Shown here: piece after piece, positions 1-8,385 of the stretch | Layout: the number at the start of each line of letters is the position of its first letter | Numbering within the stretch: the first letter of the stretch is position 1 | Source of the DNA: CAWEWH01 sp963812775 | GTDB lineage: Bacteria > Pseudomonadota > Alphaproteobacteria > Rhizobiales > Beijerinckiaceae | Assembly: GCA_963812775.1 (NCBI GenBank) | Contig: CAWEWH010000005.1 | Coordinates: forward strand, 434,001-498,000 | DNA: 64,000 bases | Direction: 5' to 3' | Made by a program: the position numbers and the translations under genes | The notes under the pieces: generated by a model | Told to the model about the DNA's origin: nothing | The model's input: the letters and a program-made list of their open reading frames with translations, nothing else | Database searches by the model: none

Positions 1-467
1 CGCCTTGGGTCGCCAGCGTCGTGCATGAAATCCGCAGCGAGAGCATGGGCGCGCTTGCGTCGGCGCGCGAAGGTGCTGCCTTCGTGATGCGCGGCGTGCT
101 CGAGCGCGGCGGCCATCTGGGCCTGCTGGTCGACCAGCACTTCACGCGCGGCGTCGTCACCCAGTTCTTCGACCGCCCCGCCCTGACCAACCCGCTGCTC
201 GGCAAGTTCGCACGCCACTACGAATGCCCGGTGCACGGCGTGCGCGTCATCCGCGAGCCGGGGCTGCGATTCAAGATCGAGCTGACGCCGCCGCTCGAAT
301 TGCCGCGCGACGCCGACGGGGCTGTCGACGTGGCCGGCACCATGGCGGCCATCAACACGCTGATCGAGACGTGGGTGCGCGAGCATCCCGAGCAATGGCT
401 GTGGATGCATCGGCGCTGGCGCCCCGAGCACATTCGCGTGACCGGCGCATCGATCTCGAAAAGTTGA
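1..467 (+). CDS. LpxL/HtrB-type lysophospholipid (lipid A) acyltransferase, C-terminal part
   Basis: The reading frame is open from the left edge, so only about the last 155 residues are present. The residues match the C-terminal half of the LpxL/HtrB family, which transfers secondary acyl chains to the Kdo-lipid A precursor at the inner membrane. Visible family features are the GGHLGLLVDQ segment, a central VRVIRE stretch and the typical C-terminal PEQWLWMHRRWRP. The catalytic HxxxxD motif would lie upstream of the window. It could be any LpxL paralogue. VLCFA clusters elsewhere end with lpxXL, but nothing here shows that this copy is LpxXL, and it lies 40 kb from the VLCFA genes. Confidence 0.85.
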   Translation, partial: PWVASVVHEIRSESMGALASAREGAAFVMRGVLERGGHLGLLVDQHFTRGVVTQFFDRPALTNPLLGKFARHYECPVHGVRVIREPGLRFKIELTPPLELPRDADGAVDVAGTMAAINTLIETWVREHPEQWLWMHRRWRPEHIRVTGASISKS

Positions 468-722
468 AAGGCGCCTCGGACAAGGTCCCGCGCTCGCGAA
501 GCCACGATCTGGAAACGTTGGACGCCTTTCCGGACAAGATCGCGCGCCGGAAAAAAGAGATCGCCGATATGGCGTGGTTAAGGATTCGATTGTGCCCAAT
601 CGATTGGGGCGCCGGAGAACTGCGCGCCGCCGATCACGCAAACCGTCAAGCCAACGTGACTTCCGGTTGATTGTCGATTGTGTGCCCATAGGCCACAACG
701 CTACGTGCTTTTGGAATCAACG

Positions 723-1454
723 ATGAAAGCTTCGCTCCTTGTCGGTGCCGTCGCGGCCGTTCTCTTCGCCGCGCCCGCCTCTGCCGAACAGCCGCGCGCC
801 GTGCTCGAACTGTTCACGAGCCAGGGCTGCTCGTCCTGCCCGCCCGCCGACCAGCTGCTCGCCGATCTTGCCAAGGAGCGCGACCTCGTCGTGCTGTCCC
901 TGCCGGTGGATTACTGGGACTATCTCGGCTGGAAGGACACGCTTGCCTCTCCTGCCTATTCGGCGCGTCAGCGCGCCTATGCGGAGCGCCGCGGCGACGG
1001 CCAGATCTACACGCCGCAAGTCGTGGTCGACGGATTGGCGCACGCTCTCGGTTCGAGCCGCAGCGACATCGAGGCGGCGGCCAGCACCGCGCGCGGCAAG
1101 GAGGGCGCGCTCAGCGTGCCCATCGCGCTTGCCGATGCCGGCAATTCCATCGCCATCAATGTCGGGGCCGGGAGCGGCGAGGCCAAGTCGGGCACGCTGT
1201 GGCTCTGCCCCGTCGCCAAGGCGACGCCGGTCGCCATCGGCCGCGGCGAGAATCGCGGCCGCAGCGTCATCTACGCCAACGTGGTGCGCGGTATGGTGAA
1301 GATCGGCGAATGGAACGGCGCGCCGTTGAAGCTCGACGTGCCGGCCGCCACCGCCAGGCCGGCCGGCGCCGACGGCTATGTGGTGCTGCTGCAGGGCGCC
1401 ATCGGCGGCCGCCCCGGCGCCATCCTGGGCGCCGCCAAGGGCGCCGGATTGTAG
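723..1454 (+). CDS. DUF1223 family secreted thioredoxin-like protein
   Basis: This 243-residue protein begins with a clear signal peptide (MKASLLVGAVAAVLFAAP, cleavage near ASA-EQ). The mature part opens with ELFTSQGCSSCPPAD, the Cys-containing motif of the DUF1223 family, a thioredoxin-like fold of unknown function, followed by VDYWDYLGWKD and YTPQVVVDG, also family hallmarks. The ATG at 723 is chosen because it directly precedes the signal peptide; an upstream GTG would add residues before it. It is probably periplasmic. A redox role is suggested by the CSSCP motif but is not established for the family. It is convergent with the caspase gene, with 4 bases between the stop codons. Confidence 0.88.
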   Translation: MKASLLVGAVAAVLFAAPASAEQPRAVLELFTSQGCSSCPPADQLLADLAKERDLVVLSLPVDYWDYLGWKDTLASPAYSARQRAYAERRGDGQIYTPQVVVDGLAHALGSSRSDIEAAASTARGKEGALSVPIALADAGNSIAINVGAGSGEAKSGTLWLCPVAKATPVAIGRGENRGRSVIYANVVRGMVKIGEWNGAPLKLDVPAATARPAGADGYVVLLQGAIGGRPGAILGAAKGAGL

Positions 1455-1458
1455 CGCG

Positions 1459-3276
1459 TCAGTTGGCGCTGAGCTTGATCGGCGAGGCCGCCTTGGCGCT
1501 GTCGCTCGCCGGCTTGAAGTAGAAGTCGTCGTCCGGCAGGCGCCCGTAGGTGAACGGCTCCTGGCGCTTGGTCTTGTTGACGACCTCGTCGGCGACGCGC
1601 CGGAACAGCCGGTTGATCTCGAGCCCCGGCGTGTCGAGGTGCTTCAACAGCGACTCGACGAAGGGGCTGTTGTTGCCGTCGCCGTCGAACGCCACCTGGC
1701 CGTGCTTGGCCGCATAGGCGACGAGCGTGGTGTTGCCGGGCTCGATGCGGCCGAGGCCGCGCGCGAAGCCCTGCACGTTGGCGGCAGGCGGCTGGAACGG
1801 GTTGTCGCGGCAGGCGTCGAGGATGACGAGGCGCAGCTTCTTGGCCTGCGCCACCGAGGCGATGACCTGGTCGAGCGACACCGCCTGGCTCTGCACGTCG
1901 GCGTTCTTGACGCTGGCGTCCACCGGCATCAGCCAGTTGCTGCCGCCGATCTCCATGCCGTGGCCGGCGAAATAGACGACGCCCCAGTCGGCGCCGTCCG
2001 CCTCCTTGGCGAAATTCTCGAGCACGGCGATGAGCTGCTCGCGCTTCAGGTTGTTGACGAGCCGCACCGACCGGAAGCCGAGATCGCGGAATTTTTCGGC
2101 GATGGCGCGCGCGTCGCGCTCGGCGTTGCGCAGGGCCGCGACGTTCTGATAGGCGGAATTGCCGATCACCAGCGCCGTGCGGTTTTCGCTGAGAGGTGCT
2201 ACGGCCTTCATCACGATGCCGTTCTTGGCGCGGTTGATCTCGTCGAGCTTCGCCTTCACCTCGACGAAGGTGCGGCGGTACTCGCGCTCCTTCGGATCGA
2301 TGGAACGGGCGCGGGTGATGTCGACGAGGGCGGACTCGAACTGGCCGAGCGCCTCGTAGATGCGCGCCCGCGTATCGAGCGCGTAGGCGGCGTTGGGATC
2401 GATCTTCAGCGCTTCATCGACGGACGGCAGCGCCTCCTTCGCCTGCCCGGCACGCACCAGTGTCCAGGCCTTGCCATTGAGCGCGGCGGCCGATTTCGGC
2501 TCGATCTTGAGGACGGCATCGAAGTCGGCGATGGCGCGCTTGTGGTCGCGCTCCAGGTCCCATTGATTGCCGCGATTGAGCAGCGCCGTTGTGTTGCGCG
2601 GCTCCAGGCGCAACGCCGCGTCGTAGTCGACGATGGCCTTGCGCGGCTCCTTCAGCTTGGCCCACACGTTGCCGCGGCCGATGAACGCCTCGGCGAAGTT
2701 GGGGTCGAGCTTCACGGCGGTGTCGAAGTCGGCCATGGCGCGCTTGTCGTCGCCGTTTGCCGTAAGCGCTGCGGCGCGGTTGAAGACGGCGCGCGCATTT
2801 TTCGCGTCAAGCTTCACGGCCATGTCGTAGTCAGCCATCGACCGCTCGCGCTCGCCCTTCTGCCACAAGAGCGAGCCGCGCTCGTCGTAAGCGGCGGCAA
2901 AATCGGGCTTCGCCTTGATGACGGCATCGAAGTCGGCGATGGCCTCGTCGGTCTTGCGGGCCTGCGCCAAGAGGACGCCGCGATAGTGGCGGGCGAGAAT
3001 GAAATCGGGGTTCAGCTTGATGGCGAGGTTATAGTCGGCGAGCGCCTGGTCGCTCTTGCCGTCGCGCGCCAGGAGCGCGGCGCGGTTGACCAGCGCCACG
3101 GCGCGCGTCGCGTCGTCTTCGTCGCGGGAGGCGATCAGGCGGCCGCACGCGGCGATGGCTTCGTTGGAATCGCCGACGCACAATTCGCGGTCGCGCTGGT
3201 CGGCCTTGACGGGAAGCGCCATGGCGAGCGCCACGAGCGAAACGGCGAGCAGCGTGGAGATCGATTGCGGTCTCAT
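1459..3276 (-). CDS. Secreted TPR-repeat protein with C-terminal caspase (peptidase C14) domain
   Basis: The 605-residue protein has an N-terminal signal peptide (about 1-25), about eight tetratricopeptide repeats (about 57-335) and a caspase-like domain (about 364-575). The domain begins TALVIGNSAYQN and carries the catalytic dyad His439 (YFAGHG) and Cys489 (ILDACRDNPF). TPR arrays usually bind partner proteins, and bacterial caspase-like proteases cleave after basic residues in characterised cases; neither is shown for this protein. An AGGGAG ribosome-binding site supports the ATG at 3276. It is one of two caspase-domain proteins in the window, the other being the WD40 fusion at 49397-52834. 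The upstream gap holds the compound repeat. Confidence 0.9.
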   Translation of the reverse strand: MRPQSISTLLAVSLVALAMALPVKADQRDRELCVGDSNEAIAACGRLIASRDEDDATRAVALVNRAALLARDGKSDQALADYNLAIKLNPDFILARHYRGVLLAQARKTDEAIADFDAVIKAKPDFAAAYDERGSLLWQKGERERSMADYDMAVKLDAKNARAVFNRAAALTANGDDKRAMADFDTAVKLDPNFAEAFIGRGNVWAKLKEPRKAIVDYDAALRLEPRNTTALLNRGNQWDLERDHKRAIADFDAVLKIEPKSAAALNGKAWTLVRAGQAKEALPSVDEALKIDPNAAYALDTRARIYEALGQFESALVDITRARSIDPKEREYRRTFVEVKAKLDEINRAKNGIVMKAVAPLSENRTALVIGNSAYQNVAALRNAERDARAIAEKFRDLGFRSVRLVNNLKREQLIAVLENFAKEADGADWGVVYFAGHGMEIGGSNWLMPVDASVKNADVQSQAVSLDQVIASVAQAKKLRLVILDACRDNPFQPPAANVQGFARGLGRIEPGNTTLVAYAAKHGQVAFDGDGNNSPFVESLLKHLDTPGLEINRLFRRVADEVVNKTKRQEPFTYGRLPDDDFYFKPASDSAKAASPIKLSAN

Positions 3277-3308
3277 CTTGGCAGCTCCCTCGACGAAGCT
3301 AGCGTCGC

Positions 3309-3467
3309 GATTCCGAAATTCGCCTCAAACTGATGGGGGCCAGATAATAGACGACCTGGCGAATTTCGGAATCATAAGCAACTCTAGAAGAGATTGATTC
3401 GAGTGTGCTTATCGAATTTGAAGTTCGCGAGGCAGCTGATCCAGTCAATGTGGCGAACTTCAAATTC
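3309..3467. repeat. Compound palindromic element, copy 1 (A hairpin - linker - B hairpin)
   Basis: Two perfect inverted repeats are joined by an A+T-richer linker. The A arms are GATTCCGAAATTCGCC (3309-3324) and its reverse complement at 3358-3373, with a 33-base loop. The B arms are GAATTTGAAGTTCGC (3414-3428) and its complement at 3453-3467. The linker starts with ATAAGCA and ends with TGCTTAT, so it can form a third stem, and CGAGTGTGC/GCACACTCG flanks the B hairpin. The same module appears in opposite orientation at 26707-26905. It is noncoding, low in GC compared with its surroundings, and I do not recognise it as a named element. Confidence 0.85.
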
Positions 3468-3533
3468 GGCACACTCGTCTCGCATGATGCGGGCCGGTTG
3501 TCGCGCCAAAGGGCCCCTTGGGCCCTGAAACTG

Positions 3534-3560
3534 ACCGGCGCGGGATCATCCCGCGCCGGT
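3534..3560 (-). terminator. Strong perfect hairpin downstream of the Gly-rich secreted protein gene
   Basis: A 13-bp perfect stem (ACCGGCGCGGGAT and its complement) with a one-base loop lies just beyond the stop codon of the minus-strand gene at 3574. There is no run of U on either side, so it may stabilise the 3' end or act as a weak terminator. Confidence 0.4.
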
Positions 3561-3573
3561 CCTTCTCGATGAT

Positions 3574-4383
3574 TTAGCGGCAGTGGCGATTGTATCCGCG
3601 GCTGTAGCCGTAGCCACCGTGGCCGTAGCCACCGCCGTAACCGTAGTTCGTGTAGCCGTAGTGACGCGGCTGCTCGTCCTGATAGTAGTAGCGCACGACG
3701 TAGCGCGGCTCTTGCTTCACGACGACGGGCGCCTTCTCGATCGAGGCAGTCGTCTCGACCGCCTTCTCTTCCGTCTTCACCTCGGCGCTGGCCTCGACGG
3801 CCGGCTTCTCTTCGGCCTTCGCCTCGACGGCGGGCTGCTCTTCAGCCTTCGCCACGACCGCCTGCTGCTCGACCGCCGCCTGCTGCTCGACCGGCGCGCC
3901 GGCCTGAGCGGCCCGCGCATTGCCGACCGCCGCAAGGGCGCCGCCGCCAGCCGCCGCACCGCCCACCGCCGCCGCGCCGACCGGCACGTTGGGGCTCGCG
4001 AACTGCGCGCGGCCACCGCCGCCATTGCCACCGCCACCTGGGCTGACGCCCTGGTTGGGGCTCACGAACTGCGCACGGCCGACGCCGCCATTACCGCCGC
4101 CGCCCGGGTTGACACCCCCGTTGGGGCTCACGAACTGGGCGCGACCAACGCCGCCGCTGCCACCGCCCGGGTTGACGTTTTGGTTGGGCGCGAGGCGCTG
4201 GACGACGCGATTGCCGCCCTGCTGGCCGACACCGATATTGGGGCTCGAGAAGCGCTGCGAAACGTTGCCGCCGCGCTGGAAGCCACCGTTACCGCGGAAT
4301 CCCTGGGCCTCAGCGGCGCCAGCATGGAACGCGAGGGCGAAGGCCAGCACGCTCGCTGCCTTCAGATAATTGGACTTGTTCAT
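3574..4383 (-). CDS. Secreted Gly/Asn-rich repeat protein of unknown function
   Basis: The 269-residue protein starts with a signal peptide (MNKSNYLKAASVLAFALAF, cleavage near AEAQ). Three imperfect repeats of about 22 residues follow (about 70-135), each with a core like GGVGRAQFVSPN and a poly-Gly/Asn spacer. Then come an Ala-rich stretch, a Lys/Glu/Ala segment with repeated KAEE units (about 165-210) and a Tyr/Gly/His-rich tail. No enzymatic domain is visible; composition suggests a low-complexity exported or surface protein. The frame is open further upstream, but the ATG at 4383 sits exactly before the signal peptide. I do not recognise a named family. Confidence 0.7.
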   Translation of the reverse strand: MNKSNYLKAASVLAFALAFHAGAAEAQGFRGNGGFQRGGNVSQRFSSPNIGVGQQGGNRVVQRLAPNQNVNPGGGSGGVGRAQFVSPNGGVNPGGGGNGGVGRAQFVSPNQGVSPGGGGNGGGGRAQFASPNVPVGAAAVGGAAAGGGALAAVGNARAAQAGAPVEQQAAVEQQAVVAKAEEQPAVEAKAEEKPAVEASAEVKTEEKAVETTASIEKAPVVVKQEPRYVVRYYYQDEQPRHYGYTNYGYGGGYGHGGYGYSRGYNRHCR

Positions 4384-4535
4384 TGCCGTCTCCCGAGGCT
4401 GGTGTTCTTCGCTCATTGCGAATGAATTCACCGTCGTCCCCAACAAGCCAGACAATGGAAATGAAAACAGTGCGTCATGGCACTCAGCCCCGCCGCCGGC
4501 GTGAACCGTGCCTGAACCGGGAACGACCAAGGATC

Positions 4536-6275
4536 TCAGTGGCCGGCCGCCAGCGTGCCTCGCTGCCGGGGGTCGGCAGCCCCCGCAAGCCCTTCCGGCG
4601 TCACCTGAATGGAGTTCGCGGAGCCGGACGTTGAACCGACCACGACGCGATGGCCGCGCTCGCGCAAGAGCTGCAATGTGTCGGGGGACACACCGCCCTC
4701 GACCAAGAGCGCGTCGGGTCGCCACTGATGATGAACGCGCGGCGCCGCCACCGCCTCGGCGATGTTCATGCCGAAATCGACGACATTGACGATGACGGCC
4801 AGGACCGTGGTGATGATGCGGCTGCCGCCCGGCGTCCCGGTCACCAGGACGAGCTTGCCGTCCTTGAACACGAAGGTCGGCGCCATGGATGAGAGCGGCC
4901 GCGCCCCCGGCGCCACGCTGTTGGCCTCCCCGCCCACCAGCCCGAAGGCGTTGCTGGCTCCCGTCTTGGCGGAGAAATCGTCCATCTCGTTGTTGAGAAG
5001 CACGCCCGTGCCGGCCGCCACGAACCCAGCCCCATAGCTCAGATTGAGCGTGTAGGTGTTGGCGACCGCGTTGCCGTCCCGGTCGACCACCGAGTAATGG
5101 GTGGTCTGGTCGCCCTCATGCGGCAAGGGATCGCCGGCCAGGATGTCGTCGGCCGGCCGGGCGCGGGCGCGGTCGATGCCCGCCGCGAGCTTCGCCGCAT
5201 AGGGCTTGGAAACCAATCCCTTCACCGGCACCTTGACGCGATCGGGATCGCCGAGCCATCGGGCGCGGTCGGCATAGGCGAGCTTCATGGCCTCGGCCAT
5301 GAGATGAATGGCGCCGGCCGAGCCGGCTCCTGCGGTCTTGAGATCGAACGTCTCCAGCATGTTGAGAATCTGCACGAGATGAACGCCGCCCGAGCTCGGC
5401 GGCGGCATGGAAGCGAGCGAATAGCCGCGATAGGTGCCGGTCACCGGCGCCCGGACGACGGCGCGGTAGTCGGCGAGATCCTCTTCGCTCATGACGCCGC
5501 CGTGCTGGCGCACGCCGGCGGCGATGCGCGACGCGACGGTGCCGCGATAGAAGCCATCGGGGCCGTCGCGCGCGATGGTGGCGAGCGTGCCGGCAAGATC
5601 GGCCTGCACGAGGCGGCCGCCCGCCGCGAACGGCTTGCCGTTGTCGAGGAATATGGCCGCTGTCGCCGCGTCGCGGCCAAGCCGGACGGCGCGCGGCAGC
5701 GAGTTGGCGAGATCGTCCTCGACCGCGATGCCGTCGCGCGCCAGCTTCTCGGCCGGGGCGATGAGCTCGGCGAGGGTGAACTTGCCTGAACCGTATCTTT
5801 CCAAGGCGAGCGCGAGACCGCGCACCGTCCCGGGCACGCCCACCGCGAGCCCCGAATAGCGCGACTTCTGGGGGTCGGGCTCGCCGCGCTCGTCGAGGAA
5901 CATGTCGCGGCTTGCCGCCTTGGGCGCCGTCTCTCGGTAGTCGATGGCGACCGTCTCGCCGGTCTTGGCGATGTGCACGAGCATGAAACCACCACCGCCG
6001 ATATTGCCGGCCCGCGGCAAGGTCACGGCGAGCGCGAAGCCGACCGCCACCGCGGCATCGACCGCATTGCCGCCGCGCTGCAAGATGTCGACGCCGATGC
6101 GCGTCGCGGCAGCCTCCTGCGACACGACCATGCCGTGCTTGGCGACGACCGGCAGATGCCGCGCCGCGTCCGACAGGATGACTTGGGCGATGCCCGGCAT
6201 GCCGGGCGGCGCGCCCTGCGCGAAGGCGGCGAGCGGCAGGAACGCGGTCGCAACCGCAAGGGCAAGGTGACGCAT
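4536..6275 (-). CDS. ggt: Gamma-glutamyltransferase (gamma-glutamyl transpeptidase)
   Basis: The 579-residue precursor has a signal peptide (about 1-20) and the full family architecture. GGNAVDAAVAVGFAL is near residue 68, PPPSSGGVH near 291, and the autoprocessing site DQTTHYSVVD gives the catalytic Thr391, the numbering of the E. coli enzyme. Downstream are GTGVLLNNEMDDFS and the substrate-binding PGGSRI region. The enzyme self-cleaves into two subunits and transfers or hydrolyses the gamma-glutamyl group of glutathione and related compounds in the periplasm. It is divergent from the LysE exporter with a short intergenic gap. Confidence 0.95.
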   Translation of the reverse strand: MRHLALAVATAFLPLAAFAQGAPPGMPGIAQVILSDAARHLPVVAKHGMVVSQEAAATRIGVDILQRGGNAVDAAVAVGFALAVTLPRAGNIGGGGFMLVHIAKTGETVAIDYRETAPKAASRDMFLDERGEPDPQKSRYSGLAVGVPGTVRGLALALERYGSGKFTLAELIAPAEKLARDGIAVEDDLANSLPRAVRLGRDAATAAIFLDNGKPFAAGGRLVQADLAGTLATIARDGPDGFYRGTVASRIAAGVRQHGGVMSEEDLADYRAVVRAPVTGTYRGYSLASMPPPSSGGVHLVQILNMLETFDLKTAGAGSAGAIHLMAEAMKLAYADRARWLGDPDRVKVPVKGLVSKPYAAKLAAGIDRARARPADDILAGDPLPHEGDQTTHYSVVDRDGNAVANTYTLNLSYGAGFVAAGTGVLLNNEMDDFSAKTGASNAFGLVGGEANSVAPGARPLSSMAPTFVFKDGKLVLVTGTPGGSRIITTVLAVIVNVVDFGMNIAEAVAAPRVHHQWRPDALLVEGGVSPDTLQLLRERGHRVVVGSTSGSANSIQVTPEGLAGAADPRQRGTLAAGH

Positions 6276-6335
6276 GCGAGGAACCTCCGGGCCATCATGC
6301 TATATGAGCCTGGCGTATGCACGAAGGAGCTGTTC

Positions 6336-6977
6336 GTGACCTTCATCCCCGATCTTACGGTGCTGCTCGCCTATTCGCTGGCCTGTTTCGTGCTGTTCAT
6401 CACGCCCGGCCCCGACATGAGCTTCTTCCTGTCGAAGACGGTGACGGGCGGCCAGCGCGCCGGCATCGCCGCCATGCTGGGGGCGCTTGCGGGCTGCGCC
6501 GTGCACACGCTCTTGGCCGCGCTCGGCATCTCGGCACTGCTCGCCGCCTCGGCCACCGCCTTCACGATCCTCAAGATCGTCGGCGCCGTCTATCTGCTGT
6601 GGCTCGCCGTCGATGCCGTCCGCCGCGGCTCGGCGCTCAATGTGCGGGGCGGCCCGCCGCAGACGGAGCCGTGGCGCAAGACCTTCCTGCTCGGCGTCGG
6701 CATCAACCTCACTAACCCGAAGATCGTGCTGTTCTTCGTGACCTTCCTGCCGCAATTCGTCGACGCCGGCGACCCGCATGCGGCTGGCAAGCTGTTGTTT
6801 CTCGGTCTCTACTTCATTGCCGTGTCGCTGCCGCTCGCCATCGCGTTGATCGTCGCGGCCGACCGCGTCATTGCCGGCCTGAAGGGCCGGCCGCGGCTGA
6901 TGCGGGCCATCGACTATTCGTTTGCCGGCCTGTTCGGCGCCTTCGCGGTGAAGATCCTCGCCGCGCAAGGGCGGTGA
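6336..6977 (+). CDS. LysE/RhtB family amino acid exporter
   Basis: The 213-residue protein has about six hydrophobic segments and the LysE-family opening (FVLFITPGPDMSFFLSKTVTGGQRAGI), followed by GVGINLTNPKIVLFFVTFLPQF. The family exports amino acids such as lysine, homoserine or threonine; the substrate cannot be read from sequence. The GTG at 6336 is chosen because an AAGGAG ribosome-binding site lies 6 bases upstream; extending further upstream runs into the divergent ggt leader. Its stop overlaps the GTG of the next gene by four bases (GTGA), so the two are translationally coupled. Confidence 0.9.
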   Translation: MTFIPDLTVLLAYSLACFVLFITPGPDMSFFLSKTVTGGQRAGIAAMLGALAGCAVHTLLAALGISALLAASATAFTILKIVGAVYLLWLAVDAVRRGSALNVRGGPPQTEPWRKTFLLGVGINLTNPKIVLFFVTFLPQFVDAGDPHAAGKLLFLGLYFIAVSLPLAIALIVAADRVIAGLKGRPRLMRAIDYSFAGLFGAFAVKILAAQGR

Positions 6978-7414
6978 AGACGGCAATGCCGCCGGCCCTT
7001 GTTCCGGAACTCGACGTCTCGAACCTCGATGGCTCGCTTTCCTTCTATGTCGAAGTTCTCGGCTTCTCGGTCATGTGGTCACGGCCCGAGGAGCGTTTCG
7101 CCTATCTCGGCCGCGACGGCGCCGAGCTGATGCTCGAGGAAGCTGGCGGACCCGGCCGGCGTTTCAGGACGGCACCGCTCGAGCATCCTTTTGGCCGCGG
7201 CCTCAACATCCAGATTCTCGTCGCCGACGTGGACGCGCTCTGCGCCCGCGTTCGGGGAGCCGGACACACGCTCCTCGTGCCGCTCGAAGAGCGCTGGTAC
7301 CGCATCGGCGGCGAGCTCGCCGGCAACCGCCAGTTCGTCGTCGCCGATCCCGACGGTTATCTGCTGCGTTTCTTCAGCGATGTGGGGCGAAAGCCCACGG
7401 AGCGCCCCCCATGA
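6974..7414 (+). CDS. VOC superfamily (glyoxalase/bleomycin-resistance-like) protein
   Basis: The 146-residue protein has the paired beta-alpha-beta-beta-beta layout of the vicinal-oxygen-chelate fold: PELDVSNLDGSLSFYVEVLGF at the start of the first module and LNIQILVADVDALCARVRGAG at the second, ending with FVVADPDGYLLRFF. This combination is closest to bleomycin-resistance-type VOC proteins, which can bind drugs or act as metal-dependent enzymes. It starts with GTG inside the LysE stop and ends overlapping the next gene's ATG by four bases, so three genes form one tight operon. The substrate is unknown. Confidence 0.88.
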   Translation: MKTAMPPALVPELDVSNLDGSLSFYVEVLGFSVMWSRPEERFAYLGRDGAELMLEEAGGPGRRFRTAPLEHPFGRGLNIQILVADVDALCARVRGAGHTLLVPLEERWYRIGGELAGNRQFVVADPDGYLLRFFSDVGRKPTERPP

Positions 7415-8367
7415 GCACGGCAAGAACAGCGCGAGACGTTTGGCCCGATCTGCCCTACGCGGCCTGGAAGGACACCTGCGCCACCCTGCAGCTATGGACG
7501 CAGATCGTCGGAAAAATCCGCCTCGCGCAGACGCCGTGGCTCAATCATTCCTGGCACGTGCCGCTCTATGTCACGGCGCGTGGCTTGACCACGTCGCCCA
7601 TTCCCCATCCCGGCGGCATCTTCGAGATCGCCTTCGACTTCGTCGCCCACTCCCTCGTCATCACAGCGAGCGACGGACGCAGCCGCGGCCTGCCGCTCCG
7701 GCCGCAATCGGTCGCGACATTCTTCGCCGTCGTCATGCGCGCCCTCGACGACCTCGGACTCAACGTGCGCATCAACGAAATCCCCAGCGAGATCGCCGAC
7801 GCGCTGCCGTTCAGCGCGGACCACGCTCACGCCGCCTATGACGCCGACTACGCCCAGCGCTTCTGGCGCGTGCTGCTCGAGGCGAGCCGTGTGTTCGGGC
7901 AATTCCGCACCGGCTTCCTTGGCAAGTCGAGCCCGGTGCATTTCTTCTGGGGCAGCTTCGACCTCGCGGTGACGCGCTTCTCGGGCCGGCCGGCGCCCCC
8001 GCATCCCGGCGGCGTGCCCAATCTGCCGGACGCCGTGGCGCGCGAGGCCTATTCGCACGAGGTGAGCAGCGCTGGCTTCTGGCCGGGCGGCGGCGCCATC
8101 GATCATGCGGCCTTCTATTCTTACGCCTATCCGGAGCCCAAGGGTTTTCGCACCACGCGCATCCGTCCCGAGGCTGCCCGCTTCAGCGAGCAGCTCGGCG
8201 AGTTTGTTCTGCCCTACGAGGCGGTGCGCACGGCTGCCGATCCGGACGCGACGCTGCTTGCCTTCCTGGACAGCACCTATGCGGCGGCAGCCGATGCGGC
8301 CGGGTGGGACCGGGCGGCGTTGGACTGCGCGCCGGGCCGGCCCGGCGTTCCGCGTGCGCTCGGCTGA
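7411..8367 (+). CDS. DUF5996 family protein
   Basis: This 318-residue soluble protein begins VWPDLPYAAWKDTCATLQLWTQIVGKIRL, the characteristic opening of the DUF5996 family. Other conserved-looking blocks are WLNHSWHVPLYVTARGLTTSPIP, FLGKSSPVHFFWGSFDLAVTRFSGR and EVSSAGFWPGGG. The family has no established function. The ATG overlaps the VOC stop (ATGA), so it is the third gene of the lysE-VOC-DUF5996 operon. No signal peptide or membrane segment is seen. Confidence 0.85.
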   Translation: MSTARTARDVWPDLPYAAWKDTCATLQLWTQIVGKIRLAQTPWLNHSWHVPLYVTARGLTTSPIPHPGGIFEIAFDFVAHSLVITASDGRSRGLPLRPQSVATFFAVVMRALDDLGLNVRINEIPSEIADALPFSADHAHAAYDADYAQRFWRVLLEASRVFGQFRTGFLGKSSPVHFFWGSFDLAVTRFSGRPAPPHPGGVPNLPDAVAREAYSHEVSSAGFWPGGGAIDHAAFYSYAYPEPKGFRTTRIRPEAARFSEQLGEFVLPYEAVRTAADPDATLLAFLDSTYAAAADAAGWDRAALDCAPGRPGVPRALG

Positions 8368-8385
8368 GCGGCGCGATCCGCCGCC

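Noticed and set aside
1..467. Assignment of the left-edge acyltransferase as LpxXL
   Set aside because: Only the C-terminal part is visible and it is 40 kb from the VLCFA cluster; nothing distinguishes it from other LpxL paralogues.
1378..3333. Plus-strand open frame of about 650 codons opposite the TPR-caspase gene
   Set aside because: Antisense shadow; the minus strand encodes clear TPR and caspase motifs and a signal peptide.
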